Shown here piece by piece: positions 38,138 to 46,386 of a stretch of DNA of 64,000 nucleotides (the stretch's first letter is position 1; every line of letters starts with the position of its first letter). A program made the translations under genes and the position numbers. The DNA comes from Albidovulum denitrificans (GTDB lineage Bacteria; Pseudomonadota; Alphaproteobacteria; Rhodobacterales; Rhodobacteraceae): the NCBI RefSeq assembly GCF_002973535.1, contig NZ_PVEP01000001.1, positions 930,001 to 994,000 on the forward strand, written 5' to 3'. A model generated the notes under the pieces. It was given only the letters and a program-made list of their open reading frames with translations, did not search any database and was not told where the DNA came from.

Positions 38138-39618
38138 CAGATCCGCCCCTCAAGGGCCGCCACGGCAACGCTGGCCTGTTCGGCATCGTCGAAAGGATAG
38201 ACGTCGGAGCCGATGATCTGCCCCGTTTCATGCCCCTTGCCCGCGATCAGAAGCGCATCGCCGGGCAGAAGCGCATCGACGCCGCGCAGGATCGCCTCGG
38301 CGCGGTCGCCGATTTCCGTCGCCTCGGGGCAGCCCTTCATCACCTCGGCGCGGATCGCCGCCGGGTCCTCGCTGCGGGGATTGTCGTCGGTCACGATGAC
38401 GACATCGGCAAAGGCCGCCGCCGCCTCGCCCATCAGCGGGCGTTTCAGCCGGTCGCGGTCGCCGCCCGCACCGAAGACGACGACGATCCGGCCAAGGACA
38501 TGCGGGCGCAGCGATTGCAGGGCCGAGGCCAGCGCGCCGGGCTTGTGGGAATAGTCGACAAAGACCGTCGCGCCGTTGTCGCGTTTTGCGGCAAGCTCCA
38601 TCCGCCCGCGCACCGTGGTCAACCCGTGGAGCGTGGCAAAGACCGCCTCCGGCTCCTCCCCCGCCGCGATGGCAAGACCGGCGGCGGCCAGCACGTTTTC
38701 GGCCTGAAAGCCGCCGATCAGGGCCAGACGCGCCAGATAGGCACCGCCCTGATAGCTGAAGCGCAGGTCCTGTCCGGTGGCGTCGAAACGCTGGCCGGTG
38801 ATGCGCAGATCGGCGGCGGCATCGCGGCCCACGGTCAGAAGGGTCTGGCCCCGGTCTTCGGCAATCGCGGCCATCTGGCGGCCGCGCGGTTCATCCACGT
38901 TGATGACGGCGGTGCCGTCCTCGGGCAGGACACGGTCGAAAAGCCCCGCCTTGGCGGCGAAATAATCGTCGAAATTGGCGTGGTAATCGAGATGGTCCTG
39001 GCTGAAATTCGTAAACGCCGCAGCCGTCAGCTCCACCCCGTCAAGCCGCCCCTGATCAAGCCCGTGCGACGATGCCTCCATCGCCGCATGGGTGATGCCC
39101 GCATCGGCCATGTCGCGCAAGAGACGGTGGAGGGTGATGGGTTCCGGCGTGGTATGGGCGAGCGGCGCGGTGAAATCGCCCAGAACCCCCATGGTGCCGA
39201 GATTGGCCGCGGGTCGGCCCAGCGCCTGCCAGATCTGGCGTGTGAACGTCGCGACCGAGGTCTTGCCCGAAGTGCCGGTGACCGCCACCATCGTTTCCGG
39301 CTGACGCCCGAACCATAGCGCGGCAGCATAGGCCAGCGCCTGACGCGGGTCCTCTGCCAGGACCAGCGCGGCGTCGGAAGCGGCCAGTTCGGCCTTCGCG
39401 ATCGCCGCCCCCTCGCGGTCGGTCAGGATCGCGGCCGCCTCCATCCGCAGCGCATACTGGATGAATTCGCCGCCATGGACCTTCGACCCCGGCAGCGCCG
39501 CGAAAAGATGGCCGGGCTTGACCTGACGGCTGTCGACCGCGAGGCCGGTGATGCGCGCCTCGCGCCCGGACTGGGCGGTCAGCCCCAGCTCCGCCAGCGA
39601 TTTCGTCTCTGCCGCCAT
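38137..39618 (-). CDS. murE: UDP-MurNAc-tripeptide synthetase MurE (meso-DAP adding)
   Basis: MurE adds the third residue to UDP-MurNAc-L-Ala-D-Glu. The DNPRSEDP motif near residue 405 is the signature for meso-diaminopimelate specificity. The P-loop VAVTGTSGKTSVATF is near 110, and YSHKPGALASALQSLR follows. The ATG at 39618 is chosen (493 residues); a TTG at 39651 overlapping the ftsI stop would also work and would keep the tight spacing usual in the cluster. Confidence 0.95.
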   Translation of the reverse strand: MAAETKSLAELGLTAQSGREARITGLAVDSRQVKPGHLFAALPGSKVHGGEFIQYALRMEAAAILTDREGAAIAKAELAASDAALVLAEDPRQALAYAAALWFGRQPETMVAVTGTSGKTSVATFTRQIWQALGRPAANLGTMGVLGDFTAPLAHTTPEPITLHRLLRDMADAGITHAAMEASSHGLDQGRLDGVELTAAAFTNFSQDHLDYHANFDDYFAAKAGLFDRVLPEDGTAVINVDEPRGRQMAAIAEDRGQTLLTVGRDAAADLRITGQRFDATGQDLRFSYQGGAYLARLALIGGFQAENVLAAAGLAIAAGEEPEAVFATLHGLTTVRGRMELAAKRDNGATVFVDYSHKPGALASALQSLRPHVLGRIVVVFGAGGDRDRLKRPLMGEAAAAFADVVIVTDDNPRSEDPAAIRAEVMKGCPEATEIGDRAEAILRGVDALLPGDALLIAGKGHETGQIIGSDVYPFDDAEQASVAVAALEGRI

Positions 39619-39647
39619 GTCGCGCCCCCCTGGCGCCCCGGCGCCCG

Positions 39648-41429
39648 TCAATTGCGAACGCGTATTACTTCAGCCTGCGAGAGCTGTTCAAGTTCCGGCC
39701 GCAATCCCAGAAGGGGGGCGGCGCGCCGGATGATCTCTGCCCCCACCGGAACGGCGGTCCAGCCCGCCGTGCGGCGCGGCTCGTCGCCCGAGGTTTCCAC
39801 CGGCTCGTCGAGCGAGACGATCAACACATATTTCGGCGCCGTGGTCGGGAAGACCGAGGCGAAGGTGGCGATCACCTTGTCCTTGTAATAGCCCCCCGTC
39901 GGCTTGGCCTTGTCCGCCGTGCCGGTCTTGCCGCCGACGGAATAGCCCTGCACCTCGCCAAAGCTGGCCGTGCCGCGCGACACGACCGCGCGCATCATGT
40001 CGAGGATCTCGCGCGACGTGCCTTCGGAGATGACCCGCTCCCCCTCCTGGCGCCGGTCGGTCTTCAGCAGCGTCGGCGTGATCCGCGTCCCGCCATTGGC
40101 AATCGTCGCATAGGCGGCGGCAAGATGCAGCGGGCTGGCCGACAGGCCGTGGCCGTAAGAGATGGTCATCGTCGAAATCTCGGACCAGCGCTTGGGCAGC
40201 AGCGGGCGGCCCGTCGGCGCCTCGGCCAGTTCGACCGCGGTCGGATCGAAAAGGCCCAGCGATTTCAGGAATTGCTGCTGCCTCTCCCCCCCCAGCATCA
40301 GGGCGATATGCGCCGTCCCGATATTGGAGGATTTCACGATCACGTCCGACACGGTCAACTGCTTGCCGTAGTTATGGAAATCACGGATGCGGTACTTGCC
40401 CCAGACCATCGGACTTTGGGTATCGACCAGCGTATCGGGGTTCACAAGCCCCAGTTCCAGCGCCTGCGCGACGGCGAAGACCTTGAAGGTCGACCCAAGC
40501 TCATACACCCCCTGCACCGCGCGGTTGAACAGCGGGCTGTCGCCGGGATTGCCCTTCAGAAGCGGCGCGGGACGGGTGTTGGGGTCGAAATCGGGCAGCG
40601 AGGCCATGGCCACCACCTCACCCGTATGGACATCCATCAGGATGGCGGACGCCGCCTTGGCGTTCATAAGCTTCATGCCGCCGTAAAGCACATCCTCCAC
40701 CGTCGATTGCACGGTCAAGTCCAGCGACAGTTGCAGCGGGGCGCCACCATTGGCGGGGTCGCGCAGCCAGGTGTCGAAGGTCTTTTCCACCCCCGCCGTC
40801 CCCACCACCTCGGCCGACCGCACGCCTTCGCGGCCGAAACTCGCCCCGCCAAGGACGTGCGAGGCGATGGCACCGTTCGGGTAAAGCCGCATCTCACGCG
40901 GGCCGAAGAGAAGGCCGGGATCGCCGATCTCATGCACGAGCTGCATCTGCTCGGGGGAGATTTTCTTTTTCACCCACAGAAACTTGCGCTTGCCGGTAAA
41001 GTCCTTCTTCAACCGCTCTGCATCCAGGTCGGGAAAGATCGCCGCCAGCTTTTCGGCGGAACCGACAGGGTCGACCATCTGCGGCGGCTGGGCGTAAAGC
41101 GAATGGGTGACGAGGTTGGTGGCCAGAATGCGCCCCTCACGGTCGACGATGTCGGCCCGCTGGGCGACGATGGCCGACCCGGACTGGGCGCTGACGGGCT
41201 CGGCGGGCTCGCTCGCCGCCAGAAAACCCATCTGCGCCGCGACGACGCCGAAGACCGCAAGAAATGCACCGCAGAGCAAGAGCAACCGCCCTTCGGCCAT
41301 GGCGCGGGACCGGTCGCGCATCTCTTCATGGCGCTGGCGGATATTCTCACGCTCGATCACATCGGGGTTCTCGCCCTTGGCGCGGGCGGACAGGATACGG
41401 GCCAGCGGGCGCAGCGGGATACGGGTCAT
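39648..41429 (-). CDS. ftsI: Septal penicillin-binding protein FtsI (PBP3)
   Basis: FtsI is the transpeptidase of septal peptidoglycan. The 593 residues begin with a basic cytoplasmic stretch and one membrane helix (about 48-66), then a pedestal domain and the transpeptidase domain with all three active-site motifs: STFK at 313-316 (catalytic Ser313), SSN at 367-369 and KTG at 501-503. No signal peptidase site is present, as expected for a bitopic protein. Its ATG overlaps the ftsL stop by four bases. Confidence 0.97.
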   Translation of the reverse strand: MTRIPLRPLARILSARAKGENPDVIERENIRQRHEEMRDRSRAMAEGRLLLLCGAFLAVFGVVAAQMGFLAASEPAEPVSAQSGSAIVAQRADIVDREGRILATNLVTHSLYAQPPQMVDPVGSAEKLAAIFPDLDAERLKKDFTGKRKFLWVKKKISPEQMQLVHEIGDPGLLFGPREMRLYPNGAIASHVLGGASFGREGVRSAEVVGTAGVEKTFDTWLRDPANGGAPLQLSLDLTVQSTVEDVLYGGMKLMNAKAASAILMDVHTGEVVAMASLPDFDPNTRPAPLLKGNPGDSPLFNRAVQGVYELGSTFKVFAVAQALELGLVNPDTLVDTQSPMVWGKYRIRDFHNYGKQLTVSDVIVKSSNIGTAHIALMLGGERQQQFLKSLGLFDPTAVELAEAPTGRPLLPKRWSEISTMTISYGHGLSASPLHLAAAYATIANGGTRITPTLLKTDRRQEGERVISEGTSREILDMMRAVVSRGTASFGEVQGYSVGGKTGTADKAKPTGGYYKDKVIATFASVFPTTAPKYVLIVSLDEPVETSGDEPRRTAGWTAVPVGAEIIRRAAPLLGLRPELEQLSQAEVIRVRN

Positions 41430-41785
41430 TGCACGCCCCCTTCGGCAAGCGCGGCCGCGGCCGCGGTTTCGATCGGGTTGGTGATCGGCGGCAGGACGAT
41501 ATCGGGATAGGTGATCGCCGCCACATCGCCGAACTGTTCAGGGTTCAGCGGAAGAAGGCCCAGACGGGGGAAGTTCAGGTCCGCCAGTTCACGCAGCCGG
41601 TCGGGGCGGTTCAGATAGGCCCACTCCGCGTTCAGCATGGAAAGCGATTCCTTCAACTGCCTTATCTCGGCCTGAAGCGCCTTGACCTGCGAAATCTCCG
41701 CCTGGGTCCGGTAGTTTTCCCGGTAGGCCCAGAAAGCCAGGCCCATGACCGCGACGGCCGAAAGGAAAAGCATCAGGTTACGCAT
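41426..41785 (-). CDS. ftsL: Cell division protein FtsL
   Basis: A 119-residue bitopic divisome protein with a very short cytoplasmic N-terminus, one membrane helix (about 4-22) and a periplasmic coiled coil (QAEISQVKALQAEIRQLKESLSMLNAEWAYLNRPDRLRELA, about 28-70) with heptad spacing. FtsL is poorly conserved, so position between rsmH and ftsI is the main evidence together with NRPDRLRELA. A roughly 45-residue Pro-rich tail follows, longer than in E. coli. It overlaps rsmH by one base. Confidence 0.9.
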   Translation of the reverse strand: MRNLMLFLSAVAVMGLAFWAYRENYRTQAEISQVKALQAEIRQLKESLSMLNAEWAYLNRPDRLRELADLNFPRLGLLPLNPEQFGDVAAITYPDIVLPPITNPIETAAAAALAEGGVQ

Positions 41786-42780
41786 CAGGATCGCCCTCCC
41801 AGGGCCGGTTTCGGCAGGCCAAGCGCGGCACGGTCGGCACGCCCGGCGGGTGCGTCGGTGCGGACGCCGACACGCAGTTTCGCGGACCGCGCGCGGGGAT
41901 TGGCGGCCAGCTCCGCCTCATCCGGGCCGACGGCGCGGCGGGTTTTGAGCGTGAAGGCCGGCGCCTCCTGCACGCGGGCGGGGGCGTAGCGGCTGCCCTG
42001 CCCCTCGGCCCCCGAACGGTGTTGGAAAAACCGCTTCACGATCCGGTCTTCAAGCGAATGGAAGGTCACGACGGCCAGTTGCCCACCGGGTTTCAGCGCC
42101 CGTTCCGCGGCCTCAAGCCCCTCGGCCAACTGCCCGAATTCGTCATTCACGGCGATACGGATCGCCTGAAAGCTCCGCGTGGCGGGATGACTTTGCCCCG
42201 GCTTCGGGCGCGGCAGGCAGCGTTCGATGACCTGCACAAGATCAAGCGTGCGGGCAAAGGGGCGCCCCGCGACGATGGCGCGGGCGATACGGCGCGCGGC
42301 GCGTTCCTCGCCATAGTGAAAGAGGACATCGGCAATCTCGGCTTCCGAAGCGGTGTTGACGAAATCCGCCGCCGTCGGCCCGCTATCGGACATGCGCATG
42401 TCCAGCGGGCCGTCTTTCTGGAAGGAAAACCCGCGCTCTGCCTGATCCAACTGCATCGACGACACGCCAAGGTCGAGGACGACACCATCCACCGGTTCGC
42501 CCGCGAGGGTATCGAGATCGGAAAACGTACCTTCGACCAGCCGCAGCCGGTCGCCATAATCCGCCGCCCAACCCCTTGCCATGCGAAAGACCGTCGGGTC
42601 GCGGTCGATCCCGATCACGGTACCGGCCCCGGCAGCCAGCAAGCCGCGCGCATAGCCGCCCGCGCCAAAGGTGCCATCCACCCAGGTGCCGGACACCGGC
42701 GCGACCGCCTGAAGAAGCGGCCCGAGCAGGACAGGGATATGGGGGTCGGTCGGGGTTGCGCGGGCAGCGGCGGCAGCCAT
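41785..42780 (-). CDS. rsmH: 16S rRNA (cytosine1402-N4)-methyltransferase RsmH
   Basis: RsmH (MraW) methylates C1402 of 16S rRNA at N4. The 331 residues show [10 protein letters not shown] at 14-23, the SAM-binding [19 protein letters not shown] near 34-52, the [23 protein letters not shown] signature and [16 protein letters not shown], ending in the basic C-terminal RKTRRAV-like region. Three bases separate it from mraZ. Confidence 0.96.
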   Translation of the reverse strand: MAAAAARATPTDPHIPVLLGPLLQAVAPVSGTWVDGTFGAGGYARGLLAAGAGTVIGIDRDPTVFRMARGWAADYGDRLRLVEGTFSDLDTLAGEPVDGVVLDLGVSSMQLDQAERGFSFQKDGPLDMRMSDSGPTAADFVNTASEAEIADVLFHYGEERAARRIARAIVAGRPFARTLDLVQVIERCLPRPKPGQSHPATRSFQAIRIAVNDEFGQLAEGLEAAERALKPGGQLAVVTFHSLEDRIVKRFFQHRSGAEGQGSRYAPARVQEAPAFTLKTRRAVGPDEAELAANPRARSAKLRVGVRTDAPAGRADRAALGLPKPALGGRS

Positions 42781-42783
42781 GGC

Positions 42784-43287
42784 TTACCCTTTCGGCAGGG
42801 CTGGCAGGAGGCTTCTGGGATCGAAGTCCTCGGGGTACTGATCGGCCAGCTTCGCGCTGCGACGGGCGGCCTTGGCGTCATAGGCCTCGGGCGTCCAGAT
42901 ACGGAAATAGTCACCGGCGGAGATAAAGAACGCCTCGCCCTTCAGGCCGATCTTGTCGCGGTATTTCTGCGGGATGGTCAGGCGGCCGTCATCGTCGATC
43001 TGCGCCTCGAAGGACTGACCATACATCAGTTCCTCGTTCATCAGACGTTCGGGAGAGCCGCGCTGCATCATGCCGATCTGCTCATCCATCTCGAACACCG
43101 CCTCCATCGAGAAGACGTCGAGCCAGTTCTGGCTTTCGGGGCCGTAGACGATGACGATGTTGGGGCGAAGGCCTTCTTTCCAGTCGGGGTCAGAGGCTTC
43201 GATGACACGACGGAAGGCGGCCGGAATGGAGACGCGACCTTTCGCGTCTACCTTGAATGTCTCCGAGCCTCTGAACCTGCGTGCCAC
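42784..43287 (-). CDS. mraZ: Transcriptional regulator MraZ
   Basis: MraZ is a SpoVT/AbrB-type DNA-binding protein that forms rings and represses its own dcw promoter. The 167 residues contain two swapped-hairpin repeats with DxKGR motifs: VDAKGRVSIPAAFR near 14-27 and DDDGRLTIPQKYR near 95-107. The start is a GTG at 43287. Candidate TGGGA-like boxes with ten-base spacing lie at 43577-43601, about 290 bases upstream, on the far side of a long structured leader. Confidence 0.94.
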   Translation of the reverse strand: MARRFRGSETFKVDAKGRVSIPAAFRRVIEASDPDWKEGLRPNIVIVYGPESQNWLDVFSMEAVFEMDEQIGMMQRGSPERLMNEELMYGQSFEAQIDDDGRLTIPQKYRDKIGLKGEAFFISAGDYFRIWTPEAYDAKAARRSAKLADQYPEDFDPRSLLPALPKG

Positions 43288-43341
43288 TGGCCCGCGCTCC
43301 CGTCACTGTCCCCTCCCCCCGGAATTTACCGCTGCCTTGCG

Positions 43342-43574
43342 GACCCGAGACCCTGGAACGACAACGGCGGATCGGGCTGCTGCCACTGCCCGATCCGCCG
43401 CCCTCGTTCCCATCTCTGGGTCTGTCCGGCTGCGCATGCCACCTGGGGGGATGTCTGCTCGCTTGCGCGCCGGATCTCTTGGTTCGATGAAAGCGGGTGC
43501 CTGTATGAAACCTGACTTGCCTTATGGGTCTTTGCGCCCGTTCGTGCCCGTCCTCATCGGTGAACCCTGTTTGC
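43342..43574 (-). ncRNA. upsM: UpsM-like structured 5' leader / sRNA of the dcw operon
   Basis: In R. sphaeroides the dcw operon has an extended 5' UTR of 268 nt whose first part is released as the sRNA UpsM. Here the distance from a plausible start near 43574 to mraZ is about 287 nt, and a very long hairpin lies at the right place: GACCC-GAGA (43342-43350) pairs with TCTC-T-GGGTC (43414-43423), GGAACGA (43355-43361) with TCGTTCC (43404-43410), and CGGCGGATCGGG (43365-43376) with CCCGATCCGCCG (43389-43400). A clear T-run is missing, so termination may be inefficient. The exact ends are estimates. Confidence 0.65.
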
Positions 43575-43576
43575 CA

Positions 43577-43601
43577 TGGGATTTTACGGGAAGCAACAGG
43601 A
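43577..43601. promoter_or_regulatory. Candidate MraZ boxes overlapping the dcw promoter
   Basis: On the plus strand TGGGA (43577), CGGGA (43587) and CAGGA (43597) recur with an exact ten-base period, i.e. five-base boxes with five-base spacers. MraZ of E. coli binds TGGGN repeats with this geometry. A possible -10 TAAAAT for the leftward dcw transcript is at 43581-43586, inside the boxes, so bound MraZ would block it. The first box matches fully, the other two by 4 of 5 and 3 of 5 bases. Confidence 0.5.
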
Positions 43602-43952
43602 ATCCACCCCACCAAGGCACAAGATGGGGCTTCGAGACCCCTTCAGAAACAGCATTTGGGGGCGATTGCGACGCCAAAATTCATAAATGTAGCGGAACGG
43701 ACGGAGAGATCGCACAATATAAGGGTAAAATCTGGCAAGAAGATAAATTCCCGCAAAATCCCAGAAAATTCCAGATTTCGCCCGGGCGCACGGCCTTCCC
43801 CAGCAAAAACCGCCCGGAATCGCGGAAAATCACGCCGACTCACGCCCGATTGATTCGGCGCAAGCGGCGTGATCCCCAGAGTTTCCCATGCCCTCCCAGA
43901 GGAGGGGCATCATTCCCATGAAATCCCGAAGCCGGGTGCGTTCAGCGGCGCG
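43602..43952. other. Non-coding spacer between mrp and the dcw leader
   Basis: About 350 bases with no supported gene. It becomes clearly AT-rich at 43655-43800, which suits a promoter region, but I cannot fix a -35/-10 pair there. Short open frames in it have no family character. No repeats or hairpins stood out. Confidence 0.5.
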
Positions 43953-45026
43953 TCAGGCCATTCCGCCCGCGATCAGGCGCGCGGCGAGGCGGGCATAGGC
44001 CTCGGCCATCGGCCCCTCTCCGGCGGCGACCGGCACGCCGGTGTCGCCCGCCTGCCGGATCTCAAGGCTCAGCGGGACCTCGCCCAGGAAGGGGACGCCC
44101 AGCGCCTCGGCCTCGGCCGCGACGCCGCCATGACCGAACAGATGCGCCTCATGCCCGCAATTCGGGCAGACATAGGTGGACATGTTCTCCACCAGGCCAA
44201 GGATCGGGGTCTTGAGCTTGCCGAACATGTCGATGGCGCGCCGCGCGTCGATCAGCGCCACGTCCTGCGGCGTCGACACGACGATGGCGCCGGTCATATG
44301 GGTGCGCTGACACAGCGTCAGCTGCACATCCCCGGTCCCCGGCGGCAGGTCGACGATCAGCACGTCAAGCTCGCCCCAGAACACCTGTTCAAGCAGTTGT
44401 TGCAGCGCGCCCATCAGCATAGGGCCGCGCCAGACGACCGCCTCGCCCTCTTTCAGCATCAACCCGATCGACATCATCACGACGCCATGCGCCTCAAGCG
44501 GCAGGATACGCTTGCCGTCGGGCGAACCGGGGCGCTTGTTGACGCCCATCATCCGCGGCTGCGAGGGACCGTATATATCGGCGTCCAGCAACCCGACCCG
44601 CCGCCCCTGCCGCGCCAGCGCGACGGCGAGGTTCGAGGACAGGGTGGACTTGCCCACCCCGCCCTTGCCGGAGGCGATGGCGACGATGCGGTCGATGCCG
44701 CTGATCTGCTGGGGGCCGGTCTGCGGCGTCGGGTGGCCGCCGATCTTCAGGCTGGGCGGCTCGGCCGGTTTCGGCGCCGGGCCATGCGCAGTCAGCACGG
44801 CCGAAACGGAGGTCACCCCCGGCACCGCCTGCGCCGCGGCCTCGGCCGCCTTCAGCACCGGCTCCATCTGCCGCGCGACGGCGGGGTCCGGCACCTCGAT
44901 GACGAATCGCACCGCGCCATCGGTGACGGACAGGGCGCGCACCAGATCGGCGGAAACCAGATCCTTGCCATCCGGCAGGGCGATCCGCCCAAGGGCCTCA
45001 ACTATCTTTTCACGCGTCACATCCAT
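43953..45026 (-). CDS. apbC: Mrp/NBP35 (ApbC) iron-sulfur cluster carrier ATPase
   Basis: A 357-residue P-loop ATPase that carries and transfers Fe-S clusters. The N-terminal MIP18/DUF59-like domain (about 1-95) is followed by the deviant Walker A ASGKGGVGKSTLSSNLA near 117-133. DLPPGTGDVQLTL is the Walker B region, and the cluster-binding CPNC pair is in STYVCPNCGHEAHLFGHGG near 278. The ATG at 45026 has a GAAAGG site. It is divergent from the DUF1127 gene. Confidence 0.95.
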   Translation of the reverse strand: MDVTREKIVEALGRIALPDGKDLVSADLVRALSVTDGAVRFVIEVPDPAVARQMEPVLKAAEAAAQAVPGVTSVSAVLTAHGPAPKPAEPPSLKIGGHPTPQTGPQQISGIDRIVAIASGKGGVGKSTLSSNLAVALARQGRRVGLLDADIYGPSQPRMMGVNKRPGSPDGKRILPLEAHGVVMMSIGLMLKEGEAVVWRGPMLMGALQQLLEQVFWGELDVLIVDLPPGTGDVQLTLCQRTHMTGAIVVSTPQDVALIDARRAIDMFGKLKTPILGLVENMSTYVCPNCGHEAHLFGHGGVAAEAEALGVPFLGEVPLSLEIRQAGDTGVPVAAGEGPMAEAYARLAARLIAGGMA

Positions 45027-45148
45027 CGTACTACCTTTCCCGTTTTGCCCAATTTATGACCATGTCGCCCGACAATGAAGTGGCCACGTGGGAATTGTGA
45101 CATAATTGTGCAAGTTGCCGTAACGGAACACAAAATTGCCCCCCTCGG

Positions 45149-45167
45149 CCATGCAATTGCTGCATGG
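45149..45167. promoter_or_regulatory. Inverted repeat upstream of the DUF1127 gene
   Basis: CCATGCA (45149-45155) pairs perfectly with TGCATGG (45161-45167) across ATTGC, about 105 bases before the DUF1127 start. The whole interval 45027-45271 between two divergent genes should contain both promoters. In R. sphaeroides the homologous operon is driven by the alternative sigma factors RpoHI/RpoHII, but I could not identify a convincing match. Confidence 0.35.
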
Positions 45168-45271
45168 CAGCATTGCTTCGAAGGGCTATTGTGCAATCGC
45201 AGCATAAACCTCATGTTAGCCCCAACGGTGACAGACAGGTCGCCAGCTAGACGAAAAGACGAGACGACGAG

Positions 45272-45487
45272 ATGGCTTTTGCAAACGTAACACGCAGCGG
45301 TGAGTTCGGGTTTTTCCACGGCCTTGGCGCCCTGGTCGAGAAGTTCCGCGACCAGCGCCGCCGCAACCGGGTCTATCGCCAGACCCTCGCCGAGCTGAAA
45401 TCGCTCTCCAACCGCGATCTGGCGGATCTGGGCATCGCCCGGTCGATGATCGGCGCGGTCGCGATGGAAGCCGCCTACGGCAAGTAA
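45272..45487 (+). CDS. ccaF1: DUF1127 protein, CcaF1-like RNA-binding protein
   Basis: The 71 residues end in the DUF1127 motif RRRNRVYRQTLAELKSLSNRDLADLGIARSMI, an arginine-rich helix pair. In R. sphaeroides the homologue CcaF1 (RSP_6037) is a small RNA-binding protein cotranscribed with the CcsR sRNAs and influences their maturation. The same arrangement is seen here: the CcsR-like hairpins begin seven bases past its stop codon. ATG at 45272 follows a GACGAGACGACGAG purine-rich stretch. Length and position support orthology. Confidence 0.88.
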   Translation: MAFANVTRSGEFGFFHGLGALVEKFRDQRRRNRVYRQTLAELKSLSNRDLADLGIARSMIGAVAMEAAYGK

Positions 45488-45493
45488 GGTTTC

Positions 45494-45902
45494 TCCGGGG
45501 CCTCCTCCTCCTCCCTGGCCCCGGAAAAAGCGGCACGCCCTCCTCCCGGAAACGGCCGCACAAGACCGGACCTTCGGGTCCACCAGGACACGGGCAACCT
45601 CCCTCCTCCTCCCTGGAGGTCCCGTGCAGAAGAGCGGCGGTCCCCTCCTCCTCCCTGGGACCGCCGCGCCTTCACCCCCCGGCGGTCTGCCGGACGACAT
45701 TCGGGCCTGAACGGCCCAACGTGATACGACCCCGCCCCTCCTCCTCCCTGGGCGGGACCGTAGTGAAGACGGTGGCAGCTCCTCCTCCTCCCTGAGCTGC
45801 CACCGCCCCTTCACATCAAAACGTGAGGTCCCCTCCTCCTCCCTGGGACCAGAGCGTCATGACGGCGGCCCCCTCCTCCTCCCTGGGGCCGCCGTTTTTT
45901 TA
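45494..45902 (+). ncRNA. ccsR: CcsR1-4 / cuckoo sRNA array with eight stem-loops
   Basis: Seven perfect hairpins share the loop CTCCTCCTCCCT but have different stems: loops at 45503-45516, 45603-45614, 45645-45656, 45738-45749, 45781-45794, 45833-45844 and 45873-45884. One degenerate unit (CCCTCCTCCC, 45538-45547, in a weak GCGGC/GCCGC stem) sits in the first pair. Stems include GCGGCGGTCCC/GGGACCGCCGC and CGGTGGCAGCT/AGCTGCCACCG. Eight units form four pairs, matching the four CcsR sRNAs of R. sphaeroides, which carry CCUCCUCCC (anti-Shine-Dalgarno-like) loops and are processed from the ccaF1 transcript under stress. The exact ends of each sRNA are not visible. Confidence 0.9.
45862..45901 (+). 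terminator. Intrinsic terminator ending the CcsR array
   Basis: The last CCUCC-loop hairpin has an 11-base perfect stem (ACGGCGGCCCC at 45862-45872 with 45885-45895) and is directly followed by seven T residues. It serves both as the final CcsR stem-loop and as the operon terminator. Confidence 0.85.
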
Positions 45903-46386
45903 TGAAAAGCGTCAGATAGTTCTGCCTTTTTCGTCCGAGGCATTGCCCGACCGCGGGTGGGCGTAGGGCGGGCTGTTCGGAAGCGCTTTATGGTGCGGCC
46001 CACCTCCAACGGCTGTTCGGGTCGGGACGGTGCAATATCGCCCGCCCGGTGGGGCGGTCGGGCGATGCCCGGCGGCGCGGGACGCGCCTTGGTTCCGGGC
46101 AGGGGGAGCGACCGCGAAGGGCTCAGTACCACCGTTCGCCGCGCGCTGCCCGAAGGGCAGCTTCGGCGTTGCAAGCGCCATGCGGCCCGTGAGAGGCAAG
46201 GTCTTCTGAGAAGAAAGCCAATCCCGGCTCGGCTTTGAGATCGCCGCTCTGTTTTTCAACGACTTTTTCTCGACCGAAACGCAACTCCTTGTGGCGTCTG
46301 CCATTTATGCCCCGATGCCGACCCGCGATGGACAGCGGCCGGTTCGCGCCCTACCCTTCCCGCCCGCAGGGCAGACGGAGGCAAAG
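45903..46386. other. Spacer after the CcsR array, no gene supported
   Basis: About 480 bases before the YdeI-type gene. Open frames on both strands exist but show no family character, no convincing ribosome sites and mostly compositional bias. It contains short inverted repeats such as CTGCCCGAAGGGCAG (46147-46161) and an AT-rich stretch at 46245-46290, which could hold the promoter of the next gene. Confidence 0.4.

Noticed and set aside
45488-45902. CCTCC repeats considered as a CRISPR array
   Set aside because: The constant part is the hairpin loop and the flanks are stem arms, not unrelated spacers; lengths are irregular and no cas genes are near. It fits CcsR/cuckoo RNA.
45912-46304. 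130-residue open frame on the minus strand after the CcsR array
   Set aside because: No family character, no ribosome site, Pro/Arg/Gly-rich like a compositional artefact; kept as non-coding spacer.
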